Positions 1 through 9,443 of a stretch of 64,000 bases of DNA are shown piece after piece. Position 1 is the first letter of the stretch. Every line of letters starts with the position of its first letter. The position numbers were made by a program, and so were the translations under genes. The DNA lies in the NCBI RefSeq assembly GCF_007859765.1, contig NZ_SIHJ01000002.1, positions 310,001-374,000 of the forward strand, in the 5' to 3' direction. This stretch comes from Posidoniimonas corsicana (lineage in GTDB: Bacteria; Planctomycetota; Planctomycetia; Pirellulales; Lacipirellulaceae). The notes beneath the pieces were generated by a model. The model was not told the DNA's origin. It saw only the letters and a program-made list of their open reading frames with translations, and did not search any database.

Positions 1-294
1 GCCGTGCCCGGTCACGAGGATCACCTCGGCGTCGGGCAGCAGCTCCTTGCTCTTGGCGAGGATCTCCAGCCCGCCCACGCCCGGCATCACCAGGTCGGTC
101 ACGACGATCTCAAACGCGTCGCGCTCCAGCAGCCGGGCGCCGTCGGCGCCGGTCGTGGCGACCACGCACTCGTAGCCCAGCTTCTCGAGGCTGGCGGCCA
201 TGGCGTCGGCGTGGGCGTCGTCGTTGTCGACGATCAGCACCTTGACCGGCGGCCCGGCCTGGGCGGTTCGTTTCGCGGGGGTGGCTGGTGGCAA
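1..294 (-). CDS. Response regulator receiver domain (partial, runs off left edge)
   Basis: Phospho-acceptor (REC) domain of a two-component response regulator. Only about 98 residues are visible and the output domain lies outside the window. Seen are the acidic pocket in VLIVDNDDAHAD, the phospho-acceptor strand VVTDLVMPG and the strand ILVTGHG with the conserved Thr. The set resembles NtrC-type sigma-54 regulators, but that cannot be confirmed without the effector domain. It follows the sensor kinase gene on the same strand, so the pair is probably co-transcribed and partnered. The start is uncertain: no ATG precedes the domain. TTG at 294 is used here; GTG at 348 and GTG at 240 are alternatives, and none has a convincing ribosome binding site. 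Confidence 0.8.
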   Translation of the reverse strand, partial: MPPATPAKRTAQAGPPVKVLIVDNDDAHADAMAASLEKLGYECVVATTGADGARLLERDAFEIVVTDLVMPGVGGLEILAKSKELLPDAEVILVTGHG

Positions 295-343
295 GTTGGA
301 AGCTGTCGGTTGGGAGTGGTGGGTCGACCGCAGGCCAGGACAG

Positions 344-363
344 CCCACCCCGCCAGGGGTGGG
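344..363. repeat. Perfect 8-bp inverted repeat between kinase and regulator
   Basis: The arms CCCACCCC and GGGGTGGG flank a four-base GCCA loop. There is no T-run, so a simple intrinsic terminator is unlikely. The core CCCACCCCGCCAGG recurs at 4710-4723 in a longer inverted repeat, so this may be a scattered repeat rather than a gene-specific signal. Confidence 0.5.
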
Positions 364-419
364 ACCGAACCCTGATTATTGAAGAGTTCGCCAGCGAGCG
401 GAAGCCGGAGCCGCGACCG

Positions 420-1223
420 TCAGGGGGCGTCGGGGGTGGGTTGTCCGCTCCCGGAGGGTCGCGGTTCAGCGGCCGGTTTGTTGGCGGCCCCCAGCCGCGC
501 CACGGCCGGCAGGTCGATCGAGATCCGCGTGCCGCGGCCCAGCTCGCTCTCCACGCCGATCGTGCCGCCGTGGGCCTCGATGATCTTGGCGGTGGTGGGC
601 AGGCCCAGGCCGCTGCCGCCCGGCTTGGTGCTGAAGAACGCCTCGAACATTTTGCTGATCGTGGCGTCGTCCATCCCCTCACCGGTGTCGGTCAGGTAGA
701 TCGAGGCGGTCGCCCCGTGGCCGCGGGTCTGGACCACCAGCTGCCCGCCGTCGGGCATCGCCTGCTTGGCGTTGAGCAGCAGGTTCATCAGCGCGCCGCG
801 GAACGCCTCGCGGTCCAGCAGCACGCTGGGGAGCTCCGGGTCGAGGTACGGCACGATCTCCACGCCCGCGGCCGCGCACTCGGGCTCGAAGAAGTCCAGC
901 GCGTCGGCCAGCTCCTTGTTCAGGTTCCGCGGCTCCAGCGCCACGCGGCGGACCTTGGCGTAGTTGAGGAAGTCGTCCAGCAGGTCCTGCAGCCGGTTGC
1001 ACTCCCGCTGCACCGCGTCGATCCGCTTGGCGGCCCGCCGCTCGGCGGGCGACATCTGCTCCTCGGGACCCTCCAGCAGGTCCTCGGCCAGCAGCTGCAT
1101 GTTCAGCCGGATGGTCGACAGCGGGTTCTTGATCTCGTGCGCCAGCCCGCCCGCCAGCCGCGCGATCTCGGCGTACTGCGCCATCAGCCGCTGGACGGTC
1201 TCTTCGCTGGTGGGCTGCTTCAT
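420..1223 (-). CDS. Soluble two-component sensor histidine kinase
   Basis: Autophosphorylating sensor kinase of 267 residues. The dimerisation/phospho-acceptor H-box is GGLAHEIKNPLS (His29). The HATPase domain follows with N-box NLLLNAKQAM, G1 box DTGEGM, F-box region FEAFFSTK and G2 box GSGLGL. There is no transmembrane segment, PAS or HAMP domain, so it is cytoplasmic and must sense an internal signal or a partner protein, as NtrB-type kinases do. The receiver protein downstream is the obvious partner. The last 20 or so residues are rich in Pro, Ser and Gly and look disordered. The start ATG begins a short MKQPTSEE leader before the H-box helix; nothing longer is likely. Confidence 0.92.
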   Translation of the reverse strand: MKQPTSEETVQRLMAQYAEIARLAGGLAHEIKNPLSTIRLNMQLLAEDLLEGPEEQMSPAERRAAKRIDAVQRECNRLQDLLDDFLNYAKVRRVALEPRNLNKELADALDFFEPECAAAGVEIVPYLDPELPSVLLDREAFRGALMNLLLNAKQAMPDGGQLVVQTRGHGATASIYLTDTGEGMDDATISKMFEAFFSTKPGGSGLGLPTTAKIIEAHGGTIGVESELGRGTRISIDLPAVARLGAANKPAAEPRPSGSGQPTPDAP

Positions 1224-1316
1224 AACGGTTGATTAAAACGCCAAGGAGCCGCGACGCCAAGCTGCGGGCCGCAACTACGCGAGGGATCCGCCAAGCACGC
1301 CAAAAGCGCCAAGCAG

Positions 1317-1532
1317 CTATCTCAGGCCAGCGAAGTAGGCGCCAAGGGACAGGGGGGCAATCAACGCCAAAGCCAGGTACATCGAGAACGGGTCGGCCGG
1401 GGTGACGAGCATCGCGACGACGAACGAGGCGATCAGGATCGCCGCAAGCGCCCCCATACTCGGCCGGCGCCCTGATCCCTCAGGACGGTTGGGCCCTGTC
1501 GATGGCGAGCGGTAGGGGTTGAGGCCACTCAT
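1317..1532 (-). CDS. Small NPYRSP-type membrane protein
   Basis: A 71-residue protein of unknown function. The N-terminus carries NPYRSP, a short motif that recurs at the start of small planctomycete membrane proteins, followed by a charged, Pro-rich linker. Two hydrophobic segments follow (about residues 27-44 and 50-68), suggesting a two-pass inner-membrane protein. It ends in FAGLR. It lies between a sensor kinase and the pnp terminator, on the same strand as both, with clear gaps on each side, so it is probably transcribed alone. Confidence 0.6.
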   Translation of the reverse strand: MSGLNPYRSPSTGPNRPEGSGRRPSMGALAAILIASFVVAMLVTPADPFSMYLALALIAPLSLGAYFAGLR

Positions 1533-1580
1533 TCTGTGCGTCCCTGCTTGCCGCCTAATTGGCGTTCTTGGCGGTTAGAT

Positions 1581-1613
1581 AAAAAAAGCCGGGCCCTGCT
1601 TGCAGGGCCCGGC
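1581..1613 (-). terminator. Intrinsic terminator of pnp
   Basis: An 11-bp GC-rich stem, GCCGGGCCCTG with CAGGGCCCGGC around a four-base loop, is followed on the minus strand by seven T residues. It lies 33 bases past the pnp stop codon. This is a textbook Rho-independent terminator and closes the rpsO-pnp unit. Confidence 0.92.
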
Positions 1614-1645
1614 CGTGGGTTTCATCGTTCGAAGCGACAGGCGGC

Positions 1646-3760
1646 CTAGGCCTCGGCCGGCTCCTCGGCGGGGCCTTCGGCCTCAGCCATGGCGGCCTTG
1701 CGGCTCAGCTTGACGCGGTCCTGCTCGTCGACGGCGATCACCTTCACCTGCATGCGGTCGCCCACCTTGCAGATATCGGCCACGCTGCCGACGTACTCGT
1801 TGGACAGCTCGCTGATGTGGCACAGGCCGTCCTTGCCGGGCAGGATCTCGACGAACGCGCCGAAGTCCTTGATGCTGGTGACCTTGCCGTCGTAGATGCG
1901 GCCCACCTGCACGCTGGCGGTGGTCGCGTCGACGCGGTTGAGCGCGCCGCGGACCGACTCCTCATCGGGGCCGGCGATCGTGACGGTGCCGTCCTCCTCG
2001 ACGTCGATCGTCACGCCGTGCTCCTCCTGGATGCCGCGGATGTTCTTGCCGCCCGGTCCGATCAGCAGGCCGATCTTCTCCGGGTTGATGCTGGTCCGCA
2101 CCAGGCGCGGGGCGCTGGCCGCGGTGCCGGCCCGCGGCCGCGGGATGGCGGTCAGCATCGCCTTGAGGATCTCGATCCGGGCCTCCCGGCTCTGGGCCAG
2201 GGTGGCGCGGATGATCTCCTCGCTGATGCCCATGATCTTCAGGTCCAGCTGGATGCCGGTGATGCCGTTCTGGGTGCCGGCGATCTTGAAGTCCATGTCG
2301 CCGAAGTGGTCCTCGTCGCCGAGGATGTCGGTCAGCAGGGTGAACTGGTCGCCCTCCTTCACCAGGCCGACCGAGATGCCCGCCACCGGGTTGGTGATCG
2401 GCACGCCGGCAGCCATCAGGCCGAGCGTGGCGCCGCACACCGACGCCATCGAGCTGGAGCCGTTGGACTCCATGATGTCGCTGATCACCCGGATCGTGTA
2501 CGGGAACTCGTCGTGGTCGGGGAGGACCGGGTTGACGCTCCGCTCGGCGAGCATGCCGTGGCCGATCTCACGCCGGCCGGGGCCGCGGATCGGACGGACC
2601 TCGCCGACCGAGAAGCTCGGGAAGTTGTAGTCCAGCATGAACCGCTTGCTGTACTCCTCGAACAGCCCGTCGACGCGCTGCTCGTCGCGGCCGGTGCCCA
2701 GCGTCACGGTGACGAAGGCCTGGGTCTCGCCGCGCTGGAACATGGCGGAGCCGTGCACGCGGGGCAGCAGGTCCACCTCGCAGTACAGGCCGCGGAGGTC
2801 GCCGCCGGCGCGGCCGTCCGGACGCTTGCCCTCGAGGATCGTCTCGCGGACGACCTTGCTCTCCAGCTCGTGGAACTCGTGGCCGAACGAGGCCAGCGAG
2901 AACGCGCCCTCGGCGTCCGGGTCCGGGATCAGCTCGGCGAGAGCCTCCTCCTTGACCGCCTTGACGGCGTCGGCGCGGTCCTGCTTGCCCTCGGTCTGCT
3001 TGGCGGCCTTGAGCTTGCCGTGCCAGGCGGCCAGCTTGTCGGCCAGCCCGTCCGGCTCAGGCGTCTGCCAGTCGATCTTCTGGGGCTGCACCTGGGCGAC
3101 CAGCTCCTCCTGCAGGTCGCACAGCTCGCCCACGTACTTGTGGGCGGTCATGAGCGCCTCGATCATCTCGTCCTCGGGCATCTCGCGGGCGAAGCCCTCG
3201 ATCATGAGGATGGCGTCCTTGGTGCCGCTGACGATCAGGTCGAGCGTGCTGAACTCCAGCTCCTCGGCGGTCGGGAACGCGACCAGCTCGCCGTTGACCT
3301 TGCCCAGACGCACCGAGCCGAGCGGGCCCATGAACGGCAGCGGGCTGATCGACAGCGCGGCCGACGCGCCGTTCATGCTGAGGATGTCGCCGTCCTGCTG
3401 GCGGTCGCTGGCCAGCACGAAGCTCTGGATCTGCACCTCTTCCTTGAAGCCCTCGGCGAACATCGGGCGGATGGGGCGGTCCATCAGCCGGGCGGTGAGG
3501 GTCTCTTTGGTCGTGGGGCGCCCCTCACGCTTGAGGAAGCCGCCGGGGAACTTGCCCGCCGCGGCGTGCCGCTCGCGGTAGTCGCAGGTGAGCGGGAAGA
3601 AGTCGATGCCGGGCCGGGCGGGGCCGGTGGCGCAGGCGGTAAAGGAGATGGTCTCGCCGTACTGGGTCAGCACGGCGCCGGCGGCCTGCTTGGCCAGGAT
3701 GCCGGTCTCGATGCTGAAGTTGTGGCGACCGATCTGGCGTTCAACGCGGATTTTTTTCAA
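1646..3760 (-). CDS. pnp: Polyribonucleotide nucleotidyltransferase (PNPase)
   Basis: Phosphorolytic 3'-5' exoribonuclease of mRNA decay, 704 residues, normal for the family. Two RNase PH-like domains are present. The second contains [33 protein letters not shown] and the metal-binding stretch [18 protein letters not shown] domain ([13 protein letters not shown]) and an S1 domain ([18 protein letters not shown]) follow, with an acidic tail. The only start before the conserved [10 protein letters not shown] sequence is TTG at 3760; an in-frame TAG lies 18 bases upstream with no ATG or GTG between. A weak start may help limit its synthesis, but that is inference. It lies downstream of rpsO, the arrangement found in many bacteria. 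Confidence 0.97.
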   Translation of the reverse strand: MKKIRVERQIGRHNFSIETGILAKQAAGAVLTQYGETISFTACATGPARPGIDFFPLTCDYRERHAAAGKFPGGFLKREGRPTTKETLTARLMDRPIRPMFAEGFKEEVQIQSFVLASDRQQDGDILSMNGASAALSISPLPFMGPLGSVRLGKVNGELVAFPTAEELEFSTLDLIVSGTKDAILMIEGFAREMPEDEMIEALMTAHKYVGELCDLQEELVAQVQPQKIDWQTPEPDGLADKLAAWHGKLKAAKQTEGKQDRADAVKAVKEEALAELIPDPDAEGAFSLASFGHEFHELESKVVRETILEGKRPDGRAGGDLRGLYCEVDLLPRVHGSAMFQRGETQAFVTVTLGTGRDEQRVDGLFEEYSKRFMLDYNFPSFSVGEVRPIRGPGRREIGHGMLAERSVNPVLPDHDEFPYTIRVISDIMESNGSSSMASVCGATLGLMAAGVPITNPVAGISVGLVKEGDQFTLLTDILGDEDHFGDMDFKIAGTQNGITGIQLDLKIMGISEEIIRATLAQSREARIEILKAMLTAIPRPRAGTAASAPRLVRTSINPEKIGLLIGPGGKNIRGIQEEHGVTIDVEEDGTVTIAGPDEESVRGALNRVDATTASVQVGRIYDGKVTSIKDFGAFVEILPGKDGLCHISELSNEYVGSVADICKVGDRMQVKVIAVDEQDRVKLSRKAAMAEAEGPAEEPAEA

Positions 3761-4050
3761 GGTTCTGCTTTCTGAATACTAACCGTCGAGCGGGCGCGGC
3801 ACGGCCGCAGCAACCGGGTTCGCACACACGGGAGCCAGCCGGCGGACACGCCGGCTTAACGAGCCAAGAAGCCACGTGGGCCGTGCGGCCCAGCGGCATC
3901 GCCCCGGTTTGAGGGGCGGGCGGCAGAGAACGATCGAGGAACAAGCCTGAAAGAAGACTCAGCGGGGCCCGCCGACCACAGCCGGCCGCACCCCGAGTCG
4001 GTCGACCAGGATCGGCCGACCGGCGAACGCGTTTTTCTTTCCTTGACTGC

Positions 4051-4320
4051 CTACTTGCGGATGTCCAGGCGTGCGAGCAGGTCGAGGTACAGCTGCGGGT
4101 TGTGCCGCTTCACGTAATCCAGGTGCCGACGACGGCGACTGACCATCCGCAGCAGGCCGCGCCGGCTGGAATAGTCCTTCGGGTGCACCTTCATGTGCTC
4201 CGTCATCTGGCGGATCTGGTTCGTGAGAACCGCGATCTGGACCTCGGGCGAACCGGTGTCGCCCTCGGTGCGTCCGAATTCCTTGGCCAGATCGTGCTTC
4301 TGCTCAGTCGTCAACGGCAT
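4051..4320 (-). CDS. rpsO: Small ribosomal subunit protein S15
   Basis: Primary 16S rRNA-binding protein of the 30S platform; 89 residues, the standard length. Recognisable family sequence includes EFGRTEGDTGSPEVQIA, the helix TEHMKVHPKDYSSRRGLL and the C-terminal LYLDLLARLDIRK. The gene is followed at 290 bases by pnp on the same strand. A good sigma-70 promoter lies about 280 bases upstream, giving a long 5' leader. In E. coli S15 represses its own translation through a leader structure; whether this leader does so cannot be told by eye. Confidence 0.97.
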   Translation of the reverse strand: MPLTTEQKHDLAKEFGRTEGDTGSPEVQIAVLTNQIRQMTEHMKVHPKDYSSRRGLLRMVSRRRRHLDYVKRHNPQLYLDLLARLDIRK

Positions 4321-4603
4321 ACGAGTAAACCTGCTAGACCTCTAAAAAACTGCTGAATCGCCCGGCGCCCTCCGTGCTCCCCAGGTGCTCCACTCGCCGC
4401 CGCCGTCCCGGGTGGGCCAACCGCCGAGCCCGTCCGACTCGGCCGCCCGGCCCTTGCCGGGGCAAGCCCGGCGAGACGCGATCTTGGCGTGGTGCTGGTT
4501 GCTGTGGGGTTTAGCGCCAACTCCTTCCGGCGGGGGCCCAACGCCCCCGCTCCAACAAATGACTTTCACACTGGTAACTGCGTACAGACGCTACAAGCTC
4601 AGC

Positions 4604-4631
4604 AGTATAGCGGACTTCCGGAACGCTGCAA
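4604..4631 (-). promoter_or_regulatory. Sigma-70-type promoter for rpsO-pnp
   Basis: On the minus strand TTGCAG (-35) is separated by 16 bases from TATACT (-10). Transcription would start near 4597, leaving a leader of about 277 bases before rpsO. No other gene lies in this 4321-4799 gap. This is the best promoter-like sequence facing rpsO. Confidence 0.6.
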
Positions 4632-4708
4632 GCGGGTCTGCGACGTGAAAAACGCCGGATGCTGAGCGGGCCGAGGCCGGCTAACGGCGGCGACGCGGAC
4701 CCCCGACC

Positions 4709-4767
4709 GCCCACCCCGCCAGGAGATAGGATTGCCATCAGGGTAGGCCCCCCCTGGCGGGGCGGGC
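4709..4767. repeat. Imperfect inverted repeat downstream of the desaturase
   Basis: The arms GCCCACCCCGCCAGG (4709-4723) and CCTGGCGGGGCGGGC (4753-4767) match at 14 of 15 positions with a 29-base loop. It lies past the desaturase stop codon and could fold in its 3' UTR, but there is no T-run. It shares its core with the hairpin at 344-363. Confidence 0.5.
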
Positions 4768-4799
4768 CGAACCGCTATCGAACCTGCGAATCCGCGACG

Positions 4800-5783
4800 C
4801 TAGGCCGTCTTGGTGGTCCGCAGCACGTCCTTCAGGCGGACGACGTCCCACGCCAGGCCGGTCTTCTCCATGAGCAGGATCATCCAGTAGGTGGGGTCGA
4901 TCTCCCACCACTTGTGGCCCTGCGAGGCGACCCGCTGGTAGGCGTGGTGGTTGTTGTGCCAGCCCTCGCCGAAGGCCAGCAGTCCGACCAGCCAGTTGTT
5001 GCGGCTGTCGTCGGTGGTCTCGTAGTTGCGGTAGCCCCACATGTGCGAGATCGAGTTCACAAACCACGTGACGTGGAACACGTACAGCATCCGCATCCCG
5101 GTGCCCCAGGCCAGCATCGACAGGCCGTACTTCCAGCCGCCCATGCCGAGGGCCGTGCCGAAGTAGCCCACCAGGAACAGCCCCAGGCCGACCGCCAGGT
5201 GGCTGGGCAGGAACAGCTTGTGCAGAACGATCATCACCCGGTCCTTCATCATGTCCGGCGCGTACCGCTGCAGCAGCTCCTTGTGCCACTTCATGCCGCG
5301 GTTGGGCATGAACCACGTGATGTGGCTCCACCACTTGCCGTGGCGGGGCGAGTGGGGGTCGCCGTCGTGGTCGCTGAAGGCGTGGTGCTTGCGGTGGTTG
5401 GCCACCCAGGTCAGCGCCGAGCCCTCGCCCGACAGCCCTCCCAGGAACGCCAGCAGCCAGCGCACCGGCCGGTAGGTCTTGAAGCTGCCGTGGGTCAGCA
5501 GCCGGTGGTAGCCCATGCAGACGCCCAGCGATCCGGTCATGCCGATCAGCACCAGGCAGGTCACCAGCGCCTGCCAGCTGAAGTAGAACGGCGCCGCCAC
5601 GGCCAGCGCGTGCACCGCGACGATCCAGATCACCACCGGCCAGTCCAGGCCCTTCCGCCACAGCGCCCAGGAGTTGGCCTTCTGGGTCGGGTCGGCCATC
5701 GGGTCGACCTTCGCCTTGGGGACCGGCTTGGTTCGCTTCGTTTTGGCGGGCGTCGACACAGGATCGGTAGGGATAACGCTCAT
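4800..5783 (-). CDS. Acyl-CoA desaturase, delta-9 type
   Basis: Membrane di-iron fatty-acid desaturase of 327 residues. The three histidine boxes that bind the diiron centre are present: HRLLTH, HRKHH and HNNHH, with the usual spacing and several hydrophobic segments between them. The stretch SHMWGYRNYETTDDSRNN matches the delta-9 acyl-CoA/acyl-lipid desaturase family, which inserts a double bond into saturated acyl chains and adjusts membrane fluidity. The first 30 or so residues are a Lys/Pro-rich cytoplasmic tail. The gene stands alone on its strand. An inverted repeat, TTGAGAA-GAA-TTCTCAA, lies 192 bases upstream and could be an operator. The exact acyl substrate is not readable from sequence. 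Confidence 0.93.
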   Translation of the reverse strand: MSVIPTDPVSTPAKTKRTKPVPKAKVDPMADPTQKANSWALWRKGLDWPVVIWIVAVHALAVAAPFYFSWQALVTCLVLIGMTGSLGVCMGYHRLLTHGSFKTYRPVRWLLAFLGGLSGEGSALTWVANHRKHHAFSDHDGDPHSPRHGKWWSHITWFMPNRGMKWHKELLQRYAPDMMKDRVMIVLHKLFLPSHLAVGLGLFLVGYFGTALGMGGWKYGLSMLAWGTGMRMLYVFHVTWFVNSISHMWGYRNYETTDDSRNNWLVGLLAFGEGWHNNHHAYQRVASQGHKWWEIDPTYWMILLMEKTGLAWDVVRLKDVLRTTKTA

Positions 5784-5974
5784 GACGGGGGGTCTCTCGT
5801 GCCAGCAGGCAGTATGGGGAGGTCCGGCTTCAGACGGTGCCGGGGGAGATCGAGCAGAGTGACCGCCGAAGCGGCCGAGCAGAAGGTTCCTTGCTTGGGG
5901 CGGGTTTTCCCGTTTCGCTTCCTACGGCAACGGGTCCTCGTTGGCCGAATAAAACCGCGAAATAGCCCCAACTC

Positions 5975-5991
5975 TTGAGAAGAATTCTCAA
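5975..5991. promoter_or_regulatory. Candidate operator: 7-bp inverted repeat upstream of the desaturase
   Basis: The sequence TTGAGAAGAATTCTCAA has perfect 7-bp arms around a three-base centre, a shape typical of dimeric regulator sites. It is the only notable element in the 5784-6103 gap, which otherwise shows nothing gene-like. It is 192 bases from the desaturase start and 113 bases past the end of the next gene, so its target is a guess. Confidence 0.25.
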
Positions 5992-6103
5992 CATCCCAAT
6001 CGAGGGCCACGCCCAAGCTTAAAGCGATTTGCCCGGGGCCGATACCCCAAGACCCCCTCTGCTGCCGACGGATTCCCGGGGCCCGCCGCAAAAACCTGGA
6101 GTT

Positions 6104-6742
6104 CTAGGCAATCTGAGGCGACCCACCGGGCGCACCCGATTTCGGACCCGCGGAGGCAGTTTCGCGCCGGTCGAAGGCCCGGGCCGCCAGCAGCCCGCCG
6201 ACCAGCGAGGCAAGCATTGCAAAGCACGCGTGGCCCACCGTCAGGAAACTCTCGCGGGCAAGCGGGGCGTACAGCACGGGCGGGGTGGCAACGGGGGTCG
6301 CCACCACGGTGATGTTCTGATTCGACGGGTAGGCCTGGGCCGGCTGGTAGTAGGCGGCCGTCTGCGGGATGGTCGGCGTCCCCACAGGAGTTGGGATCGG
6401 CGTGTTGTTGTTGACCGGGTGCAGCGAGGCGAACGCGACCCCCAACAGCTTGCTGGTGATCAGCCCGTTCCGCTCGGCGGAGTACCCCACGGTCGAATTC
6501 AGCGCGGTCCCCCAGCCGGTCGGCAGGAACAGACAGTAGCCGACGCCCCCGATCAGCACGCCGGCCCACCAAGCGCGGGCCCTCCGGTCGCTGCCCACCG
6601 CCAACGCTACCGCCGCGATCAGCCAGAACAACACGGCCGTGGAAAACAGGGCCGCCCACCACACGCCGGGAGTCGCCAGGGCCGCGCAGGCGACCGCCAC
6701 CAGTGTCACCGCCGTCAGCAGCAGACGCAGGTTGAATTGCAT
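6104..6742 (-). CDS. Membrane protein of unknown function
   Basis: A 212-residue protein with an N-terminal MQFNLRLLLTAVTLVAVACA segment, a form frequent at the start of small planctomycete membrane proteins. Two further hydrophobic stretches follow (about residues 28-50 and 58-75). A Pro/Thr/Asn-rich linker comes next, with repeated TPVGTPT and ATPVATP, then one more hydrophobic helix (about 170-188) and a charged tail. Four transmembrane helices with an external low-complexity loop are likely. No enzymatic motif was found. It sits between the ComEC-type gene and the desaturase on the same strand, with gaps that suggest separate transcription. Confidence 0.6.
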   Translation of the reverse strand: MQFNLRLLLTAVTLVAVACAALATPGVWWAALFSTAVLFWLIAAVALAVGSDRRARAWWAGVLIGGVGYCLFLPTGWGTALNSTVGYSAERNGLITSKLLGVAFASLHPVNNNTPIPTPVGTPTIPQTAAYYQPAQAYPSNQNITVVATPVATPPVLYAPLARESFLTVGHACFAMLASLVGGLLAARAFDRRETASAGPKSGAPGGSPQIA

Positions 6743-6911
6743 GTCTTGGGGCTCCGGTAAGTAGAGGTGGGGATCGCAGCGGCCGCGTGTCGTGCAAACG
6801 CGTCGACGCGGTTTGGCCAGCCGCCCCGATTAGACGGCGCCGGATGGGCTGATATCTACTGCAATCTGCGCGCGGCAGCGGAGATTCGCCTGCCAATGGT
6901 GAGCCGTGCCA

Positions 6912-9443
6912 CTACGGATCGCGGTAGCGGGTCACCTGCACGCCGCTGGCATCGATGACCACCGTCACCGCGCCGTCGGCGGACGTCGACAGCACCGTCG
7001 CCCCCTGCTCCTGGTAGCTCTCGCTCGCCAGATCGGGGTACACGCCGGCGGCGCTGCTGATCACCACGTGCTCCGGCCGGCACCACGCGGCCAAGCCGGG
7101 CGGGTCGCTGCGGGGGCTGCCGTGGTGGGGCGCGAGCAGCACGTCGCAGTCGTACGGTTCCTGGGCTAGCAGCGCCTCCATGCCGCGGCCTTCCAGGTCG
7201 CCCGGCAGCAGCAGGCGGCGGCCGGCGTGCGTCATGCCTATCACCAGGCTGTTGGCGTTGTCGGTGTCGACCACGCCGAGGGCCGTCGGGTGCAGCACCT
7301 CGACCCGCGCGCCGCCCAGCTGGAGCTGGTCCCCCAACGCCAGCTTCTCGACAGGTACGCCATGCCGCGATAACAGACGTGACAGCTCGGCCGGCGCGGT
7401 GGCCTCGCCCGGCAGCAGTCTGCGGGGGAGCAGCTGGTTGGTGGTGTAGACGCCGCCCACCGTGAAGCGCTCCAGCAGCCCCGGTAACGCGTTGAAGTGG
7501 TCGACGTCGGCGTGCGAGAGCAGCACGCCGTCGATCCGGCTGATCCCCTTCGACCACAGCACCGACGAGACCTTCTCGGTCGCCAGCCAGGGCGAGCCGA
7601 GCGAGCCCGCGTCGTACAGGAAGACGCCCCCCTCCGGCGGCTCGATCAGCACGCTCACGCCGTGCCCCACCGCGATGAACGTGCACCGCAGGTCGCCGTC
7701 GCGCCGGTCGGACTGCAGCACGGCCGCCATCGCCGGGGCGAAACCCGCCACCACTAGCACCAGCGCGGCGTACATCAGCGGCCTCCGCACGCGCGGCCGA
7801 CCACCCCACCGCACGGCGGCCGCCATGAGCGCGTACGCGGCCAGCGTCCACCACAACGCCGGGCCCGCGACGTATGCGTGGCCGAGCGGCGCCGCGGCGG
7901 CCAGGTCGACCGAGCGGTCCAGCCCTGCGCAGGCCGCGTAGCTGACGCCCGCGAACAGCGGCGCTAGCACTGGCGCGGCGAACTCCGCCAGCAGCACCAA
8001 CAACCCCGACACCACCGACACGGCCACCAGCGGGAACACCACCACCGCCAGCGGCATCGCGACCGGCGACAGCAGGTGGTACTGCCGCATCATCAGCGGC
8101 GCCGCGGTCACCCAGACCGCCACGGTCGCGAGGAAGATCAGCCAGCTCGACGCGACAGTCGCCCTCAGCAGCTTCTTCGGCGGCGACTCGACCGACCGCA
8201 GCAGGCGGGTGAGCGGGTCGAGCGTCTCCTGCCGATCGAGCTGCCGCCGGCCGAACCAGATCAGCGTCGCGGCGGCCAAGAAGCTGAGCTGCGCGCCGGT
8301 GCGGAACGCCTCGCACGGGTTCAGCGCGATCACCACCACGGCCGCCGCGGCCAGCGAGTTCATCGCCAGCACCGTGCGGCCGGTCCACAACGCCAGGCAC
8401 ATCAGCTCGGCCAGCACCGCCGCCCGCACGACGGGCGGCCGCGCGCCGGTCACCAACGCGTACGCCGCGATCGCGACCATCAGCACCACCAGCGACCACC
8501 GCCGCGGGACCCAGCCCATCCGACCAATGAAGTAGAACGCCGACACGACCAGCCCCACGTGCAGGCCCGACACCACCAGCACGTGCAGCGTACCCGCCTG
8601 TCGGTACCGCTCGATGGTCGCGTCGGGCAGGCCGTCCTGCGCGCCGACAATCATCGCCGCGGCCAGTGCGCCCGCGTGCGGGCCGAGCCGCCGCTGCAGG
8701 GCCTGCTCGCCCCAGCCTCGGACGCCGTCCAGCACCCGCCGCAGCGACCACCCGCCCGGGTGCGTCACGGTCACGCAGTCGGGCGACTCGCACCGCAGCA
8801 GGCTCAGCCGCCGCTGGGCGCGCTGGTCGAGCGCGTAGTCGAACTCCCCCGGGTTGAGCGCCCGCGGCGGCGCCGAGAGCTGCCCGAACACGCGCACGCG
8901 GTCGCCGGCCCGCACGCCCAGCAGGTGGCCGTTGGAGGTCAGCAGGCAGCGGCCCGCGGCCGGACGCCAAAACTCGCCGTCGCGGAGCGCGACCACACGC
9001 AGCTCCAGCCGGCTGGTCTCCCCGCCCGGGATCGCGCGGAACGGCGAGGGCTCGGGCGCCGCACGGCGGGCGGGCGACTCGAGGGCGATTGCTTCGATAC
9101 AGACCGGCGCCGCCACCGGTTGGGCGCAGCGGCCGAGGTCGTCGGCTGCAAACCACCGCCACGACGCGTCGTGCCACGCGCCGGCCGACGCGGCCACCGA
9201 CAGCAGCAGAACCGCGGCGGCCGACGCGTCCCGCCCTGCCCTCCACAGCCAGCACCATACCGCCCACAGACCAACGGCAGCCGCCAGCCACAACCCGCCG
9301 CCCCCGAGCAGCCGGTCGGCGGCCACCCCGGCTAAGACGGCGGCCGCCACCGCCACCAGCGGCTCGTATGGCGTCAGCCGGGCCCGGCGGCGGCGCTCGA
9401 GCAGCCGCTCGGGCGACCAGGGCTGGGGGATGTAGGTCGGCAT
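6912..9443 (-). CDS. ComEC/Rec2-type DNA uptake channel with metallo-beta-lactamase domain
   Basis: Large inner-membrane protein of 843 residues in the ComEC/Rec2 family, which carries single-stranded DNA into the cytoplasm during natural transformation. The N-terminal part has hydrophobic segments and a DUF4131-like region. The central competence domain includes the family signature LHVLVVSGLHVGLV followed by many transmembrane helices. The C-terminal 280 residues form a metallo-beta-lactamase fold with the metal motif HADVDH near residue 644, LLLPGDLEG and APHHGS. All three parts are intact and the length is normal. It is the only competence-type gene visible here, so natural competence is possible but not shown. 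It is divergent from the next gene, about 140 bases away. Confidence 0.92.
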   Translation of the reverse strand: MPTYIPQPWSPERLLERRRRARLTPYEPLVAVAAAVLAGVAADRLLGGGGLWLAAAVGLWAVWCWLWRAGRDASAAAVLLLSVAASAGAWHDASWRWFAADDLGRCAQPVAAPVCIEAIALESPARRAAPEPSPFRAIPGGETSRLELRVVALRDGEFWRPAAGRCLLTSNGHLLGVRAGDRVRVFGQLSAPPRALNPGEFDYALDQRAQRRLSLLRCESPDCVTVTHPGGWSLRRVLDGVRGWGEQALQRRLGPHAGALAAAMIVGAQDGLPDATIERYRQAGTLHVLVVSGLHVGLVVSAFYFIGRMGWVPRRWSLVVLMVAIAAYALVTGARPPVVRAAVLAELMCLALWTGRTVLAMNSLAAAAVVVIALNPCEAFRTGAQLSFLAAATLIWFGRRQLDRQETLDPLTRLLRSVESPPKKLLRATVASSWLIFLATVAVWVTAAPLMMRQYHLLSPVAMPLAVVVFPLVAVSVVSGLLVLLAEFAAPVLAPLFAGVSYAACAGLDRSVDLAAAAPLGHAYVAGPALWWTLAAYALMAAAVRWGGRPRVRRPLMYAALVLVVAGFAPAMAAVLQSDRRDGDLRCTFIAVGHGVSVLIEPPEGGVFLYDAGSLGSPWLATEKVSSVLWSKGISRIDGVLLSHADVDHFNALPGLLERFTVGGVYTTNQLLPRRLLPGEATAPAELSRLLSRHGVPVEKLALGDQLQLGGARVEVLHPTALGVVDTDNANSLVIGMTHAGRRLLLPGDLEGRGMEALLAQEPYDCDVLLAPHHGSPRSDPPGLAAWCRPEHVVISSAAGVYPDLASESYQEQGATVLSTSADGAVTVVIDASGVQVTRYRDP

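Noticed and set aside
1817-3775. Long open frame antisense to pnp (about 650 codons)
   Set aside because: It is the mirror of a very GC-rich real gene. Its translation is rich in His, Arg, Ala and Gly without any domain, while the opposite strand is unmistakably PNPase.
4659-5978. Open frame of about 440 codons antisense to the desaturase
   Set aside because: The histidine boxes on the minus strand show which strand is coding.
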